41,901 nucleotides of DNA, taken from Acidimicrobiales bacterium (GTDB taxonomy: Bacteria > Actinomycetota > Acidimicrobiia > Acidimicrobiales > AC-9). A program made the translations under genes and the position numbers. This document shows, in pieces, positions 25,799 through 33,839 of this stretch; within the stretch, counting starts at the first letter, position 1, and each line of letters begins with the position of its first letter. Under the pieces are notes generated by a model. It worked only from the letters and a program-made list of their open reading frames with translations. It had not been told where the DNA came from and searched no databases. The stretch spans positions 1 through 41,901 of the forward strand of contig DASXCO010000130.1 of assembly GCA_036491125.1 (NCBI GenBank), in the 5' to 3' direction.

Positions 25799-25849
25799 CA
25801 CCGAGTCCACCCCTGCTACCGCGACGGCGCCCTCGGGCGCTCCTCGGTG
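25799..25849. terminator. Nested hairpin between convergent VOC genes
   Basis: CACCGAG (25799-25805) pairs with CTCGGTG (25843-25849), enclosing an inner GCGCC-CTCG-GGCGC hairpin at 25827-25840. Its position between two convergent stops suits a bidirectional terminator. Confidence 0.4.
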
Positions 25850-25854
25850 CTTGC

Positions 25855-26277
25855 CTAGCCCGGTTGGACGACCAACAGGGCGTTCCCATCTGGGTCCCGC
25901 AGATAGAACATCGGCGGAACAGGTCCTGCGAGCTGGACGGCGCCGATCCGGATCTCAGCCGGCGAGCCCACACGGGCGACCTGGTCGTCGACATCGATTC
26001 CAGCCGCCTTCAGCTGTGCGTGGGATGACTCGATGTCGTCAGTGTCGAGGATGATGCCGGTCTGCACCCCCGTCGGGTCCTCTGAGCCCGGGGGTACGAG
26101 GGCGATGCCGGTCGTGCTGCCCGGGGGGTAGACCTCGACCCAGCGGTAGCCGTCGCCCCACTGGGTGTCCGAACGCTTCTCGAAGCCCAGCGACAGGTAG
26201 AAGGCGGTCGATCGGTCCTGGTCGGTCGATGGAATCATCACCAGTTGGATCTGGCTGATTCGGCCTGTGGTGTTCAT
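25855..26277 (-). CDS. VOC-family protein
   Basis: A 140-aa protein; ATG 26277 is chosen because GAGAGGAGAAG lies directly upstream and the sequence begins immediately with the first βαβ strand (ISQIQLVMIPSTDQDRSTAF). The second module includes TGIILDTDDIESSHAQLKAA and the final strand FYLRDPDGNALLVVQPG. The usual terminal Glu metal ligand is replaced (ALLVV), and the first His is a Gln (QIQL), so a metal-free binding protein or an altered metal site is likely. It lies 194 bp downstream of the ECF42 gene on the same strand and may be co-transcribed with it. Confidence 0.85.
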   Translation of the reverse strand: MNTTGRISQIQLVMIPSTDQDRSTAFYLSLGFEKRSDTQWGDGYRWVEVYPPGSTTGIALVPPGSEDPTGVQTGIILDTDDIESSHAQLKAAGIDVDDQVARVGSPAEIRIGAVQLAGPVPPMFYLRDPDGNALLVVQPG

Positions 26278-26471
26278 TCTCTTCTCCTCTCGATGGAGTC
26301 TTGTCCCGTCGACGCAGCATCTCGGCAAGATGGACAGTGCTCGCCGCAAAAATTCGGGAGGGACCGCGACTCTTTGTGCCTACACGAGGTGCGATTCCGC
26401 GCGACCGAGGTCAGCCGGTGACACTGTGCGATGTGGAGACTGGCCCGTCCGGGCGGTTGGTCGGCCGGAGG

Positions 26472-27758
26472 TCAGCCCGTGTCAGCCCGCCGGTCGGTGA
26501 CCTGGTAGAGCCGGCGGGCGAGGAAGCGGCGGTCGGCGTCAGTGCGAGCGAGCGACAGCCCCTCGCGGTACTGGGCCGCCGCCTCCTCCAGGTGGCCGAG
26601 GCGTCGCAGCAGATCGGCGTGCGTCGCCGGCAACAGGTGGTAGTCCTTCAGGTCGTCGGTGGCTTCGAGGACGGCGAGGATAGCCAGCCCGGCGGCTGGT
26701 CCTTCGGTCATGGCCACCGCCACCGCCCGATTGAGCTCGACGACCGGAGAGGGAGCGAGTCGCGCCAGCTCCCCGTACAGGCTGGCGACCCTCCGCCAAT
26801 CGGTCGAAGAAGCGGTGGAGGCCGTGGCGTGGCATTCCGCGATCGTCGCCTGGACCTGATACGAGCCGACTCGACCCTGCGTCAGGGCGCCGGTGAGGAT
26901 GGTGGTCGCCTCGGCGATCTCCTCTCGATCCCACCGAGAGCGGTCCTGGTCTTCCAGGGTCATCAGGTCACCGGTCTCGTCAGCCCGAGCGTCCCTCCGT
27001 GAGTGTTGAAACAACATCAGGGCAAGCAATCCGGCCGCCTCCGACTCCTCCGGCATCAGCTCGACCAGACAGCGGCCCAAGCGGATGGCTTCATCGCACA
27101 ACGCGACGCGCACCAGGTCGCTTCCGGTGCTGGCTGCGTAGCCCTCGTTGAACAGGAGGTACACCACCGTGAGCACGCCATGGGTGCGCTCTGGGAGGAG
27201 GTGAGCTGGCGGGACCCGGTACGGGATGCGGGCGTCGCGGATCTTGTGCTTGGCCCTGACCAGACGCTTTGCCATCGTCGCCTCGGGCATCAAGAAGGCC
27301 CGTGCGATCTCCGCGGTCGTCAGGCCGGCCAGGGTACGCAGCGTGAGGGCAACCCGGGCCTCTGGGGGGAGGGCCGGATGGCAGCACGTGAACATGAGTC
27401 GCAGCCGCTCGTCAGGCACGCCGCCCCGGTCACCGTTGAGTCCGGAGCTTGTCTGGTCGTGGGGATCGTCGAGCACGGCCGCCTCCTCCCGCTTGGTGGC
27501 CTCTACTGCGGCGCGCCGCAACCGGTCGATGGCCCGATTGCGGGCCACAGTCATGAGCCACGCCCCGGGACGATCCGGCACGCCGTCGCGGGGCCACGTG
27601 TGCGCCGCCTGGGCGAAAGCCTCCTGGGCGCACTCCTCAGCGAGGTCCCAGTCGCCAGTGCGGTGAATGAGGGTGGCGACCACGCGTCCCCACTCCCGGT
27701 GAAACGTGTCACTCACCACGGCTTGCACTGCCGAGTTGCGGGTGCCTGGTTCGGTCAC
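26472..27758 (-). CDS. ECF42-family sigma factor with C-terminal TPR-like extension
   Basis: A 428-aa protein from GTG 27758, overlapping the stop of the DGPF gene (GTGA). Region 2 is seen in DLAEECAQEAFAQAAHTW and PGAWLMTVARNRAIDRLRR. Region 4 is seen in LAGLTTAEIARAFLMPEATM followed by AKRLVRAKHKIR. The long C-terminal half begins with the family hallmark VLTVVYLLFNEGY and contains helical repeats ending in PATHADLLRRLG and AAAQYREGLSLA. This size and layout define ECF42, whose C-terminal domain is required for activity in studied members. ECF42 genes are nearly always beside a DGPF protein, as here. No anti-sigma factor gene is visible. Confidence 0.93.
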   Translation of the reverse strand: MTEPGTRNSAVQAVVSDTFHREWGRVVATLIHRTGDWDLAEECAQEAFAQAAHTWPRDGVPDRPGAWLMTVARNRAIDRLRRAAVEATKREEAAVLDDPHDQTSSGLNGDRGGVPDERLRLMFTCCHPALPPEARVALTLRTLAGLTTAEIARAFLMPEATMAKRLVRAKHKIRDARIPYRVPPAHLLPERTHGVLTVVYLLFNEGYAASTGSDLVRVALCDEAIRLGRCLVELMPEESEAAGLLALMLFQHSRRDARADETGDLMTLEDQDRSRWDREEIAEATTILTGALTQGRVGSYQVQATIAECHATASTASSTDWRRVASLYGELARLAPSPVVELNRAVAVAMTEGPAAGLAILAVLEATDDLKDYHLLPATHADLLRRLGHLEEAAAQYREGLSLARTDADRRFLARRLYQVTDRRADTG

Positions 27759-28105
27759 GTCGGGGCCAAAGGCCAAAACGGCCTGATCTCGATGGTGCCG
27801 TAGGTGGCCACAGGATGCTTGGAGGCCACCTCGATCGCTGCGTCGAGGTCGGCGCACTCGAGAATGTCGTACCCGGCGATCTGCTCCTTGGTCTCGGCGA
27901 AGGGGCCGTCGGTTACGACCAGTTCTCTGCCCCGCAGCCGGACCGTCGTGGCGTCGCTCACCGGACGCAAGCGGTCCCCCTGTAAGCGCACCCCCCGGCG
28001 GGTCATCTCCTCAACCCAGGAAAACGTCGCCTGCTCCACAGCCGCCTGCTGCTCAGCCGGGAGCGCAGCACCCTCGTCCAGACAGATCATCAACATGTAT
28101 TTCAT
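27755..28105 (-). CDS. DGPF-domain (YCII-related) protein, ECF42 partner
   Basis: A 116-aa protein from ATG 28105 with GGAGAAGGC upstream. It opens MKYMLMICLDEG and contains the diagnostic VTDGPFAETKEQIAGYDILE block. The DGPF fold is ferredoxin-like and related to YCII; its biochemical role is not established, although it is thought to be the target or partner of the adjacent ECF42 sigma factor. It is the first gene of the coupled pair. I searched the 246 bp upstream for an ECF42-like TGTCGA element and did not find a convincing one. Confidence 0.92.
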   Translation of the reverse strand: MKYMLMICLDEGAALPAEQQAAVEQATFSWVEEMTRRGVRLQGDRLRPVSDATTVRLRGRELVVTDGPFAETKEQIAGYDILECADLDAAIEVASKHPVATYGTIEIRPFWPLAPT

Positions 28106-28351
28106 GCCTTCTCCACCGCGCAACGCTCCATCCGGTAGTGGTTCCTCGTCTGATCTTGCCGAGCCACGCCTCCCGGAGGCCGAGCTTGGCCCGTCACCAG
28201 AACGACGTACGGAACTGCCTCGGATGGACAACGACTGGCAGCAAAGTCGCGCTCTCTATTCCGCGAACCGACTTCGTGGCCGCCGGCATCTCGAGGCGGG
28301 AGTCCTCGAGCCAGAACACATCTGTCAGAGATCTGTCGGTCGAAACACCGC

Positions 28352-29083
28352 TTACAGCGTCCGGTACGCGACGTGGTGAATGTCGATCGTGATGTAGTCC
28401 TCGGCCATGTCGGCGCCGCCGTCTTCCATCCGCCGGCGAACGCGGCGAGCGGTGGGCACCACGATTCCATCGAAGGTCTTTGGCTCATTGGTGTAGTGGG
28501 CGACCGGGACGTTGCCGTCGATCTCCAGGTCGTAGTCCTTGCGGCGTTGGATGCCTGTGCTATCGAAGTAGTACACCTGCTCGACATTGTCGGTCGCGAC
28601 AGTCTCAGGGAACGTCACTCGTAGGCGACGCCACGTGTCTCCTTCTTGCTCGCTCGAGTCAATCTCGTGTGCTTCGACTCCGGGGTAGCTGAGCAGGAAG
28701 GGCTCCGTGAGGTAGTTCCACAATGCGTAACCGATGAAGTACCCCGCCTGGAGCATGTCCCACCGGGAGGTCATGTCGGAGCCGGCGAACATCGAACGAG
28801 GTGTCGTGCGTTCTTCGACCACTGCCCCCTCCCGATCGGTCACGACGACACGTTCGGGAGCGGCATAGAGCTCGAGATCCCAATCGGCCGCGGCGAACGG
28901 CGTCAGCCCGATGCGCTCTCGTCGTGTGTCGACCTCAACGGTCTTGGGGCCAACGATGTCCGGCTGACCTTTGGCCTCCCAGGCGACACCCCCGATGGTG
29001 ATTCGAGCCGTCACCGCGTCCACGGCGGACCAGCGGTCGAGACCGCCATGAGCATCGATTACCGAGGACAGGAGATCAACCAT
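28352..29083 (-). CDS. Conserved hypothetical protein
   Basis: A 243-aa protein from ATG 29083 with a GGAGAAG site. It has no signal peptide or membrane helix. It begins LLSSVIDAHGGLDRWSAVDA and continues with alternating β-strand-like segments, including FAGSDMTSRWDMLQAGYFIG and a C-terminal NVEQVYYFDSTGIQRRKDYD. The Trp/Tyr-rich middle and β-rich pattern suggest a LolA- or lipocalin-like hydrophobic-ligand barrel, but no catalytic motif is visible. I recognise it only as a type often annotated hypothetical in actinobacteria. It lies between the DGPF/ECF42 pair and the SPFH gene, all on the same strand, with 246 and 68 bp gaps. Confidence 0.75.
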   Translation of the reverse strand: MVDLLSSVIDAHGGLDRWSAVDAVTARITIGGVAWEAKGQPDIVGPKTVEVDTRRERIGLTPFAAADWDLELYAAPERVVVTDREGAVVEERTTPRSMFAGSDMTSRWDMLQAGYFIGYALWNYLTEPFLLSYPGVEAHEIDSSEQEGDTWRRLRVTFPETVATDNVEQVYYFDSTGIQRRKDYDLEIDGNVPVAHYTNEPKTFDGIVVPTARRVRRRMEDGGADMAEDYITIDIHHVAYRTL

Positions 29084-29151
29084 CGTCAGACTTCTCCATC
29101 GAGAAGGATCTACCCCATTGGGCCAGTCCTGGCAAATGGCGTGATTCCCGC

Positions 29152-29949
29152 TCAGGCGGCGGGCACCTCCGCAGACCCCACCGGTGCGGCGCTGTGCCCA
29201 TTGCCGGCACCAGCGGACGCCTCGGCGCCCTCGGCCTGGGCGGACAGCCCGGGCACGCGATCGAAGAAGCGCAGCAACTCCACCGGGAACGGCATCACCA
29301 GGGTGCTGTTCTTCTCGGCGGCGACATCCACAACCGTTTGCAGCAGCCGCAGTTGTAATGCGGACGGAGTGGCGGCCATCGCTTCGGCGGCCTGGGACAG
29401 CTTCTTGGAGGCTTGGAACTCACCATCGGCGGCAATGACCCGGGCTCGCCGCTCACGCTCGGCCTCAGCTTGACGGGACATGGACCGCTTCATCGACTCC
29501 GGCAGCGACACGTCCTTGACCTCGACGCGCTCGATCCGGATTCCCCAAGGCCCCTCGGTGGGCTCGTCGATGACCTCCTTGAGCTCGGCGTTGACCCGCT
29601 CACGCTCGGAAAGCAGCTGGTCCATATCGCTGCGCCCGATGACCGATCGAAGCGAGGTCTGGGCGACCTGGGAGATCGCCTGCATGTAGTTCTGCACGTT
29701 GACGATCGCCTTGACGGGGTCGATGATCCGGAAGTAGACGACGGCGTCGACCCGTAGCGTCACATTGTCCTTGGTGATCGCCTCCTGGCCCGGCACGCCA
29801 GAGACGACCGTCTGCATGTTGACCTTCGTGAGCCGGTCGATGAATGGGTTGACCCATGTCAGGCCGGGCTCCCGTACTCCCGGAAGCACCCTTCCCCACC
29901 GGAAGACAATCCCTTGCTCGTACTGGCGAATAACTTTGAAACCGAGCAC
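29152..29949 (-). CDS. SPFH/band 7 (slipin-type stomatin) protein lacking the usual membrane hairpin
   Basis: A 265-aa protein from GTG 29949. It starts at the SPFH domain itself (VIRQYEQGIVFRWGRVLPGV), followed by NVTLRVDAVVYFRIIDPVKA, the slipin motif AQTSLRSVIGRSDMDQLLSE, and the coiled-coil-prone helix QAEAERERRARVIAADGEFQ. It ends in an Ala/Gly-rich tail. Slipins normally begin with one hydrophobic helix before VxxYExGVVFRLG; none is present, and the frame upstream shows no hydrophobic stretch. The family forms membrane-associated oligomers and often works with NfeD proteins; no NfeD gene is in the window. Whether this version reaches the membrane by itself is uncertain. Confidence 0.88.
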   Translation of the reverse strand: MLGFKVIRQYEQGIVFRWGRVLPGVREPGLTWVNPFIDRLTKVNMQTVVSGVPGQEAITKDNVTLRVDAVVYFRIIDPVKAIVNVQNYMQAISQVAQTSLRSVIGRSDMDQLLSERERVNAELKEVIDEPTEGPWGIRIERVEVKDVSLPESMKRSMSRQAEAERERRARVIAADGEFQASKKLSQAAEAMAATPSALQLRLLQTVVDVAAEKNSTLVMPFPVELLRFFDRVPGLSAQAEGAEASAGAGNGHSAAPVGSAEVPAA

Positions 29950-30231
29950 TTCTACCGTCCTTTCTCCGTCGCCAAGGAGGCGGAGCTCATACGAACCGCG
30001 GACGGTGTCGACGTCAATCCCGGCGTCTCTGAAGGCCCTCGGCCCACGTACCCTTATACCAACCCAGCGAAGGCGGGGGGAATTCCGCGCCGACTCGGGC
30101 CCTCGGAGACTCGGTCAGGGTACGAGGAGACGGGCGAGCCGGGGTCGGTCCGGTAGTTCTCTGACGAGGCGGGGGTAGGCTCCAAAACTGGAGGGGCGCA
30201 CCGGATTCAGCCAGGTGCCACCGACCCGGCG
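29950..30231. other. Intergenic region upstream of the SPFH gene
   Basis: About 280 bp without a gene. On the minus strand a GGAAT...GTT pair with about 18-base spacing and a TATAAG sequence occur near 30,048-30,080. They could be an ECF-type or housekeeping promoter for the SPFH gene about 100 bp downstream; either reading is weak. Confidence 0.35.
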
Positions 30232-30753
30232 TTAGCTGGCCCGCCACTGTTGGCGAACTGCCCGGGTCCCCGGTTGACCGATGTCGAGCCAGCGGGCGAT
30301 ATCGATCTGCTCAAGGTCGAACTCGAACAGTGGATCGTCCGACGCCGTCTCGATCATCCCGCCGACCAGGCTTTTCGCGACGACTCGACCCACTAGCTCC
30401 CTCGTGGCCGCTTCGTCGGTCACGTCCCGCGCCATCGCACGTATGCAGAGCTCGTCATCTTCGTGACCCGGCAGCGCATGAATCACGCACCGAGGGTCCC
30501 GCCGGAGATCCCATCCCTTGGGCGACGACCGCGGGATGGCGGCGAACAACCGTCCTCCTGCGAGGATCGGGCAGAAGGGGTGGAGCCGTGGGCTCCCATC
30601 CGGACGAACGGTAGCGAGGTAGCTGACGCTGAAGCACGGCGAACCCTTGGGAGGGTTCTCGTTGCGATTGAGTGCGAGGACCCCCGGCCAGAGTCGTTCG
30701 ACGAAGCTGACGAGATCGGGGGCGTCGGCTTCGAATTGAGCCCATGTAGCCAC
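30232..30753 (-). CDS. Pyridoxamine 5'-phosphate oxidase-fold flavoprotein
   Basis: About 173 aa from GTG 30753 (VATWAQFEADAPDLV), the usual way this subfamily begins; a GTG at 30789 would add 12 residues. The split-barrel core is visible in SYLATVRPDGSPRLHPFCPI, GGRLFAAIPRSSPKGWDLRR and DPRCVIHALPG, matching the FMN-binding strands and the substrate-strand layout of PNPOx-like proteins. The family includes true PNP oxidases, heme-degrading enzymes and F420- or FMN-dependent reductases; the class here cannot be fixed. It is divergent from nothing and lies 111 bp downstream of the DHA2 transporter on the same strand. Confidence 0.85.
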   Translation of the reverse strand: MATWAQFEADAPDLVSFVERLWPGVLALNRNENPPKGSPCFSVSYLATVRPDGSPRLHPFCPILAGGRLFAAIPRSSPKGWDLRRDPRCVIHALPGHEDDELCIRAMARDVTDEAATRELVGRVVAKSLVGGMIETASDDPLFEFDLEQIDIARWLDIGQPGTRAVRQQWRAS

Positions 30754-30864
30754 CTCGCCATTCTGCCGACCCGCCACCTGCCCGGTCACGCCTCCGATCT
30801 ACTTTCGCAGCAAAACCGACCGTTCAGGTGGACTCGCGAGAGCACGAATGCGACGTTCCGGGCC

Positions 30865-32358
30865 CTACAGGCCGCGATCGTCGGCCGCGCCAACCTGCTC
30901 GTTCTCGCGTCCAGGGTGGGCGGTGATGAGGATTCCTCCTACGACGGCCCCAACTAGCAGAGATCCCGCAGCCCAAGCGCTCGCGATCGCGAAGCCGTGC
31001 ACCGTGGCCTGGGCGCCGAGATTCGGGCCGCGAGAGTGGGACCTCAGGTACGCCGAGGTCTCTATGGCGGCGATCGTGTTGAGCAATGCGGTACCGATCG
31101 AGGCACCGATCTGTTGCGACGAGTTCGTCGTGGCCGACGTGATGCCGACATCACGAGGTTCGGCGTTGTTGGTGGCGGTACTAATGCAGGGAACCAGCGC
31201 GAGTCCGAGCCCCAGCCCTAGCAGGATCTCGGCGGGGAGAACATGGCTCGCATAAGAAGAGTCGGGGGTCAGCTGAGTCAGGAGCGCCACACCGATGGCG
31301 GCGATGAGCAGCCCCGGAACAATGAGCAGCCGGGTACGAAGGTATGGCATGAGACGGCTGGCAAGCTGGGTGGCCGCCAAGCCGTTGACGATCATGAGGG
31401 GGAGGAACGCCACGCCGGTCTTGAGCGGCGAGAAGTGATCGACTGTCTGGAGCAGGTACGTCAGAAAGAGGAAGGTGCCGTACATGCCGAGTACGGCAAA
31501 GACGATGGTGAGAAACGACCCGCCACGGTTGCGGTTCGCCAGGATGCGCAGCGGTAGGAGCGGACTTGAGACTTTGGCCTGCACGAGCACGAAGACTGCG
31601 AGCAACACCGCTGCCGCGACGAGCGAGCCAACGACTCGGGGAGAGCCCCACCCAACGGTCGCGGCCTCGCCGAGACCAAAGACAAGGGCCACCAATCCTC
31701 CACAACCGAGGATCGCCCCAGGTATGTCGAGTCGGACGCCCGAGCGGCCGGAGCGCTTCGGGATCACGGCGGATGCCCCGACGGCGACGATGGCGGCGAT
31801 GGGCAGGTTCACGTAGAGGCACCAACGCCAGCTCAGATACTGGGTCAGCAGACCTCCGAGTATCAGCCCGAATGCTGCGCCCGCTATAGCGATAGAGGCA
31901 TAGATCCCGAAGGCCCGCCCGCGTTCGTGCGGGTCCGTAAAGGTGACCGTGAGGAGCGAAAGAACGGAGGGAGCCAAGAGTGCTCCGAACATCCCTTGCA
32001 ACCCGCGGGCACCGATCAGCATCTCAGTGGTCTGTGATGCGCCGCCTAGGGCGGAGGCGGCGGCGAAGCCCAAGACACCGATCATCAGGGTTCGCTTGGG
32101 CCCGATTATGTCGCTGATCCGACCACCGAGAAGCAGCAAGCCTCCGAATCCGAGCGTATAGGCCGTCACAACCCACTGCCGGTCAGCGTTGGAGAAGCCC
32201 AGCGAGTGCTGTGCAGTGGGCAGGGCGATGATGACAATGGTGGTGTCGAGAACCACCATGAGCTGGGCTGTCGCGATGATCACCAGGATCCACCGGTTCG
32301 CGCCCGAACGCGCAGCCCGTACATCGGTAGATCCGTCAATTGTGTCGACACCGGTCAA
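30865..32358 (-). CDS. DHA2-type (EmrB/QacA) MFS multidrug exporter
   Basis: A 497-aa protein with about 14 hydrophobic segments. TM1 carries the family motif VVLDTTIVIIALPTAQ. The TM2-3 loop has GGRISDIIGPKRTLM, TM4 begins with GARGLQGMFGALLAP, and TM5 carries the motif C-like AGAAFGLILGGLLTQ. The start appears to be TTG 32358; no ATG or GTG is better placed, and GGAG lies eight bases upstream. These proteins export drugs, dyes or secondary metabolites by proton antiport. It is divergent from the L,D-transpeptidase gene at 32,632; the 273-bp gap presumably holds both promoters, but I see no clear operator. No TetR regulator is adjacent. Confidence 0.93.
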   Translation of the reverse strand: MTGVDTIDGSTDVRAARSGANRWILVIIATAQLMVVLDTTIVIIALPTAQHSLGFSNADRQWVVTAYTLGFGGLLLLGGRISDIIGPKRTLMIGVLGFAAASALGGASQTTEMLIGARGLQGMFGALLAPSVLSLLTVTFTDPHERGRAFGIYASIAIAGAAFGLILGGLLTQYLSWRWCLYVNLPIAAIVAVGASAVIPKRSGRSGVRLDIPGAILGCGGLVALVFGLGEAATVGWGSPRVVGSLVAAAVLLAVFVLVQAKVSSPLLPLRILANRNRGGSFLTIVFAVLGMYGTFLFLTYLLQTVDHFSPLKTGVAFLPLMIVNGLAATQLASRLMPYLRTRLLIVPGLLIAAIGVALLTQLTPDSSYASHVLPAEILLGLGLGLALVPCISTATNNAEPRDVGITSATTNSSQQIGASIGTALLNTIAAIETSAYLRSHSRGPNLGAQATVHGFAIASAWAAGSLLVGAVVGGILITAHPGRENEQVGAADDRGL

Positions 32359-32631
32359 CGGCGAGCTCCATTCTTCCCGGCGTGAACCATCACCTGTTTG
32401 GCATCAAGCGACATCGGACAGCCAGCAGTGGACAGGACGAAACTCGAGGGAGTCTAGGACGCGCTGAACCCGAGGAGGCCTGTCCAGCGGAAGGCGGGCG
32501 CCCGAGGAGGCCCGGCACCGGCGCCTGCCTCTTGCGCCCGCACGCGGCCGGTCGGAGGACTTTGGCCGCCCCGACGACCGAACTCCCTCAAATGCCGATA
32601 TCCTGACCCCAATCGGTGCCAGGGGGGTCAT

Positions 32632-33798
32632 ATGGTGTTAGCCGCTTTGAGCGGAGGACGCCGCCGGCGGTCGAAACGGTGGGCACTGACCGCTGGGGTG
32701 GCGTTGGCGGTTGTCGGTAGCGCCTGTGGGGCTGCGAGTTCTGCTCACGCCGCCAGAGCCACGAGGGCCAGGCCCGCTGAGAGTGCCTATGCCCTGCCGG
32801 GCAGGCCTCCGCTTGCCGTTCTCGGCGTAACCCCCGCCTCGGGTACGAGCTTGACCGGGACAAGCACTCTCCAGATCCAACTATCCGACGAGCTGGCCTC
32901 CAAGTCGCCACTCCCCAGCCTCTCTCCCGCCATCCCAGGTAGCTGGCTGTCCAAGCCCGGCAACGTGCTGACCTTTGTCCCCAACGGAGCATTCTCGCCC
33001 CTGTCGACCATCTCCCTCACCATCCCGGCAGGCGCGGGAGGCCTGAAGGCGAAGGACGGGTCGACTCTCGCCGCCCCGGTCAGCTACTCGTGGAACGTCC
33101 AGGATGGCTCTGTCCTGCGCCTGCAGGAGCTGCTGGCCACCCTGGGCTATCTGCCTGTCACCTGGGCGGCGGCGAACCCAGCTCCGCTCACCTCACCACA
33201 GCAAGCTCTCGCCGCCTTCCAGCCACCTCCCGGAAGCTTCACGTGGAACTGGTCGGCTCCGAGCGAGCTCACATCGACGTGGCTTCCAGGACAGAGCACG
33301 GTCGTCGTCCGCGGAGCCGTCATGGCCTTCGAGCGAGTCAGCGGACTGCCCGTCGACGGAGTGACCAGTGCTGCTTTGTGGACGAAGCTCTTGCAGGCGG
33401 CTGAAGGCCCCACTCTGGCAAGCAACACCGGAGGCTATACCTACGCTCTGGTCTCGAAAGCCAAGCCCGAGACAATGACGGTTTGGCACAACGGGGCCGT
33501 CGCGGTACAGACCGCGGTGAACACCGGCATCGCCGGGGATCCCACAGTGGACGGAACCTTCCCCGTCTACGAGCATCTGGCGTCCCAGGTCATGTCGGGC
33601 ACCAACCCGGGCGGGTCACATTACGCCGACCCCGTCTCCTGGGTCGCCTACTTCAATGGTGGCGACGCGGTTCACTACATCTCCCGGAGCACCTTCGGCT
33701 ATCCGCAGAGCCTGGGCTGCGTCGAGGCTCCTTACAACGCTGCCGAGCAAGCTTGGCCGTACCTCCAGGTGGGCACGCTGGTGACGGTCACCGGCTGA
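32632..33798 (+). CDS. L,D-transpeptidase with N-terminal Ig-like domain
   Basis: A 388-aa exported protein from ATG 32632 with AGGGGGG upstream. A basic N-terminus and hydrophobic helix (about residues 16-33) act as signal or anchor. An SbsA/Ig-like domain (about 60-160, from VTPASGTSLTGTSTLQIQLS) is followed by a putative peptidoglycan-binding segment (VLRLQELLATLGYLPV), then the YkuD domain (about 268-388). Catalytic residues are His348 and the SLGC motif (Ser360, Gly362, Cys363). The usual SHGCxR is altered: His is Leu361 and Arg is Glu365. The catalytic Cys, Ser and distal His remain, so activity is likely but specificity may differ. It probably crosslinks peptidoglycan outside the membrane. 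Confidence 0.9.
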   Translation: MVLAALSGGRRRRSKRWALTAGVALAVVGSACGAASSAHAARATRARPAESAYALPGRPPLAVLGVTPASGTSLTGTSTLQIQLSDELASKSPLPSLSPAIPGSWLSKPGNVLTFVPNGAFSPLSTISLTIPAGAGGLKAKDGSTLAAPVSYSWNVQDGSVLRLQELLATLGYLPVTWAAANPAPLTSPQQALAAFQPPPGSFTWNWSAPSELTSTWLPGQSTVVVRGAVMAFERVSGLPVDGVTSAALWTKLLQAAEGPTLASNTGGYTYALVSKAKPETMTVWHNGAVAVQTAVNTGIAGDPTVDGTFPVYEHLASQVMSGTNPGGSHYADPVSWVAYFNGGDAVHYISRSTFGYPQSLGCVEAPYNAAEQAWPYLQVGTLVTVTG

Positions 33799-33839
33799 CA
33801 ACCAGGGCTTCGTTCATCGGCAACGGTCCTGGCGTGCGG

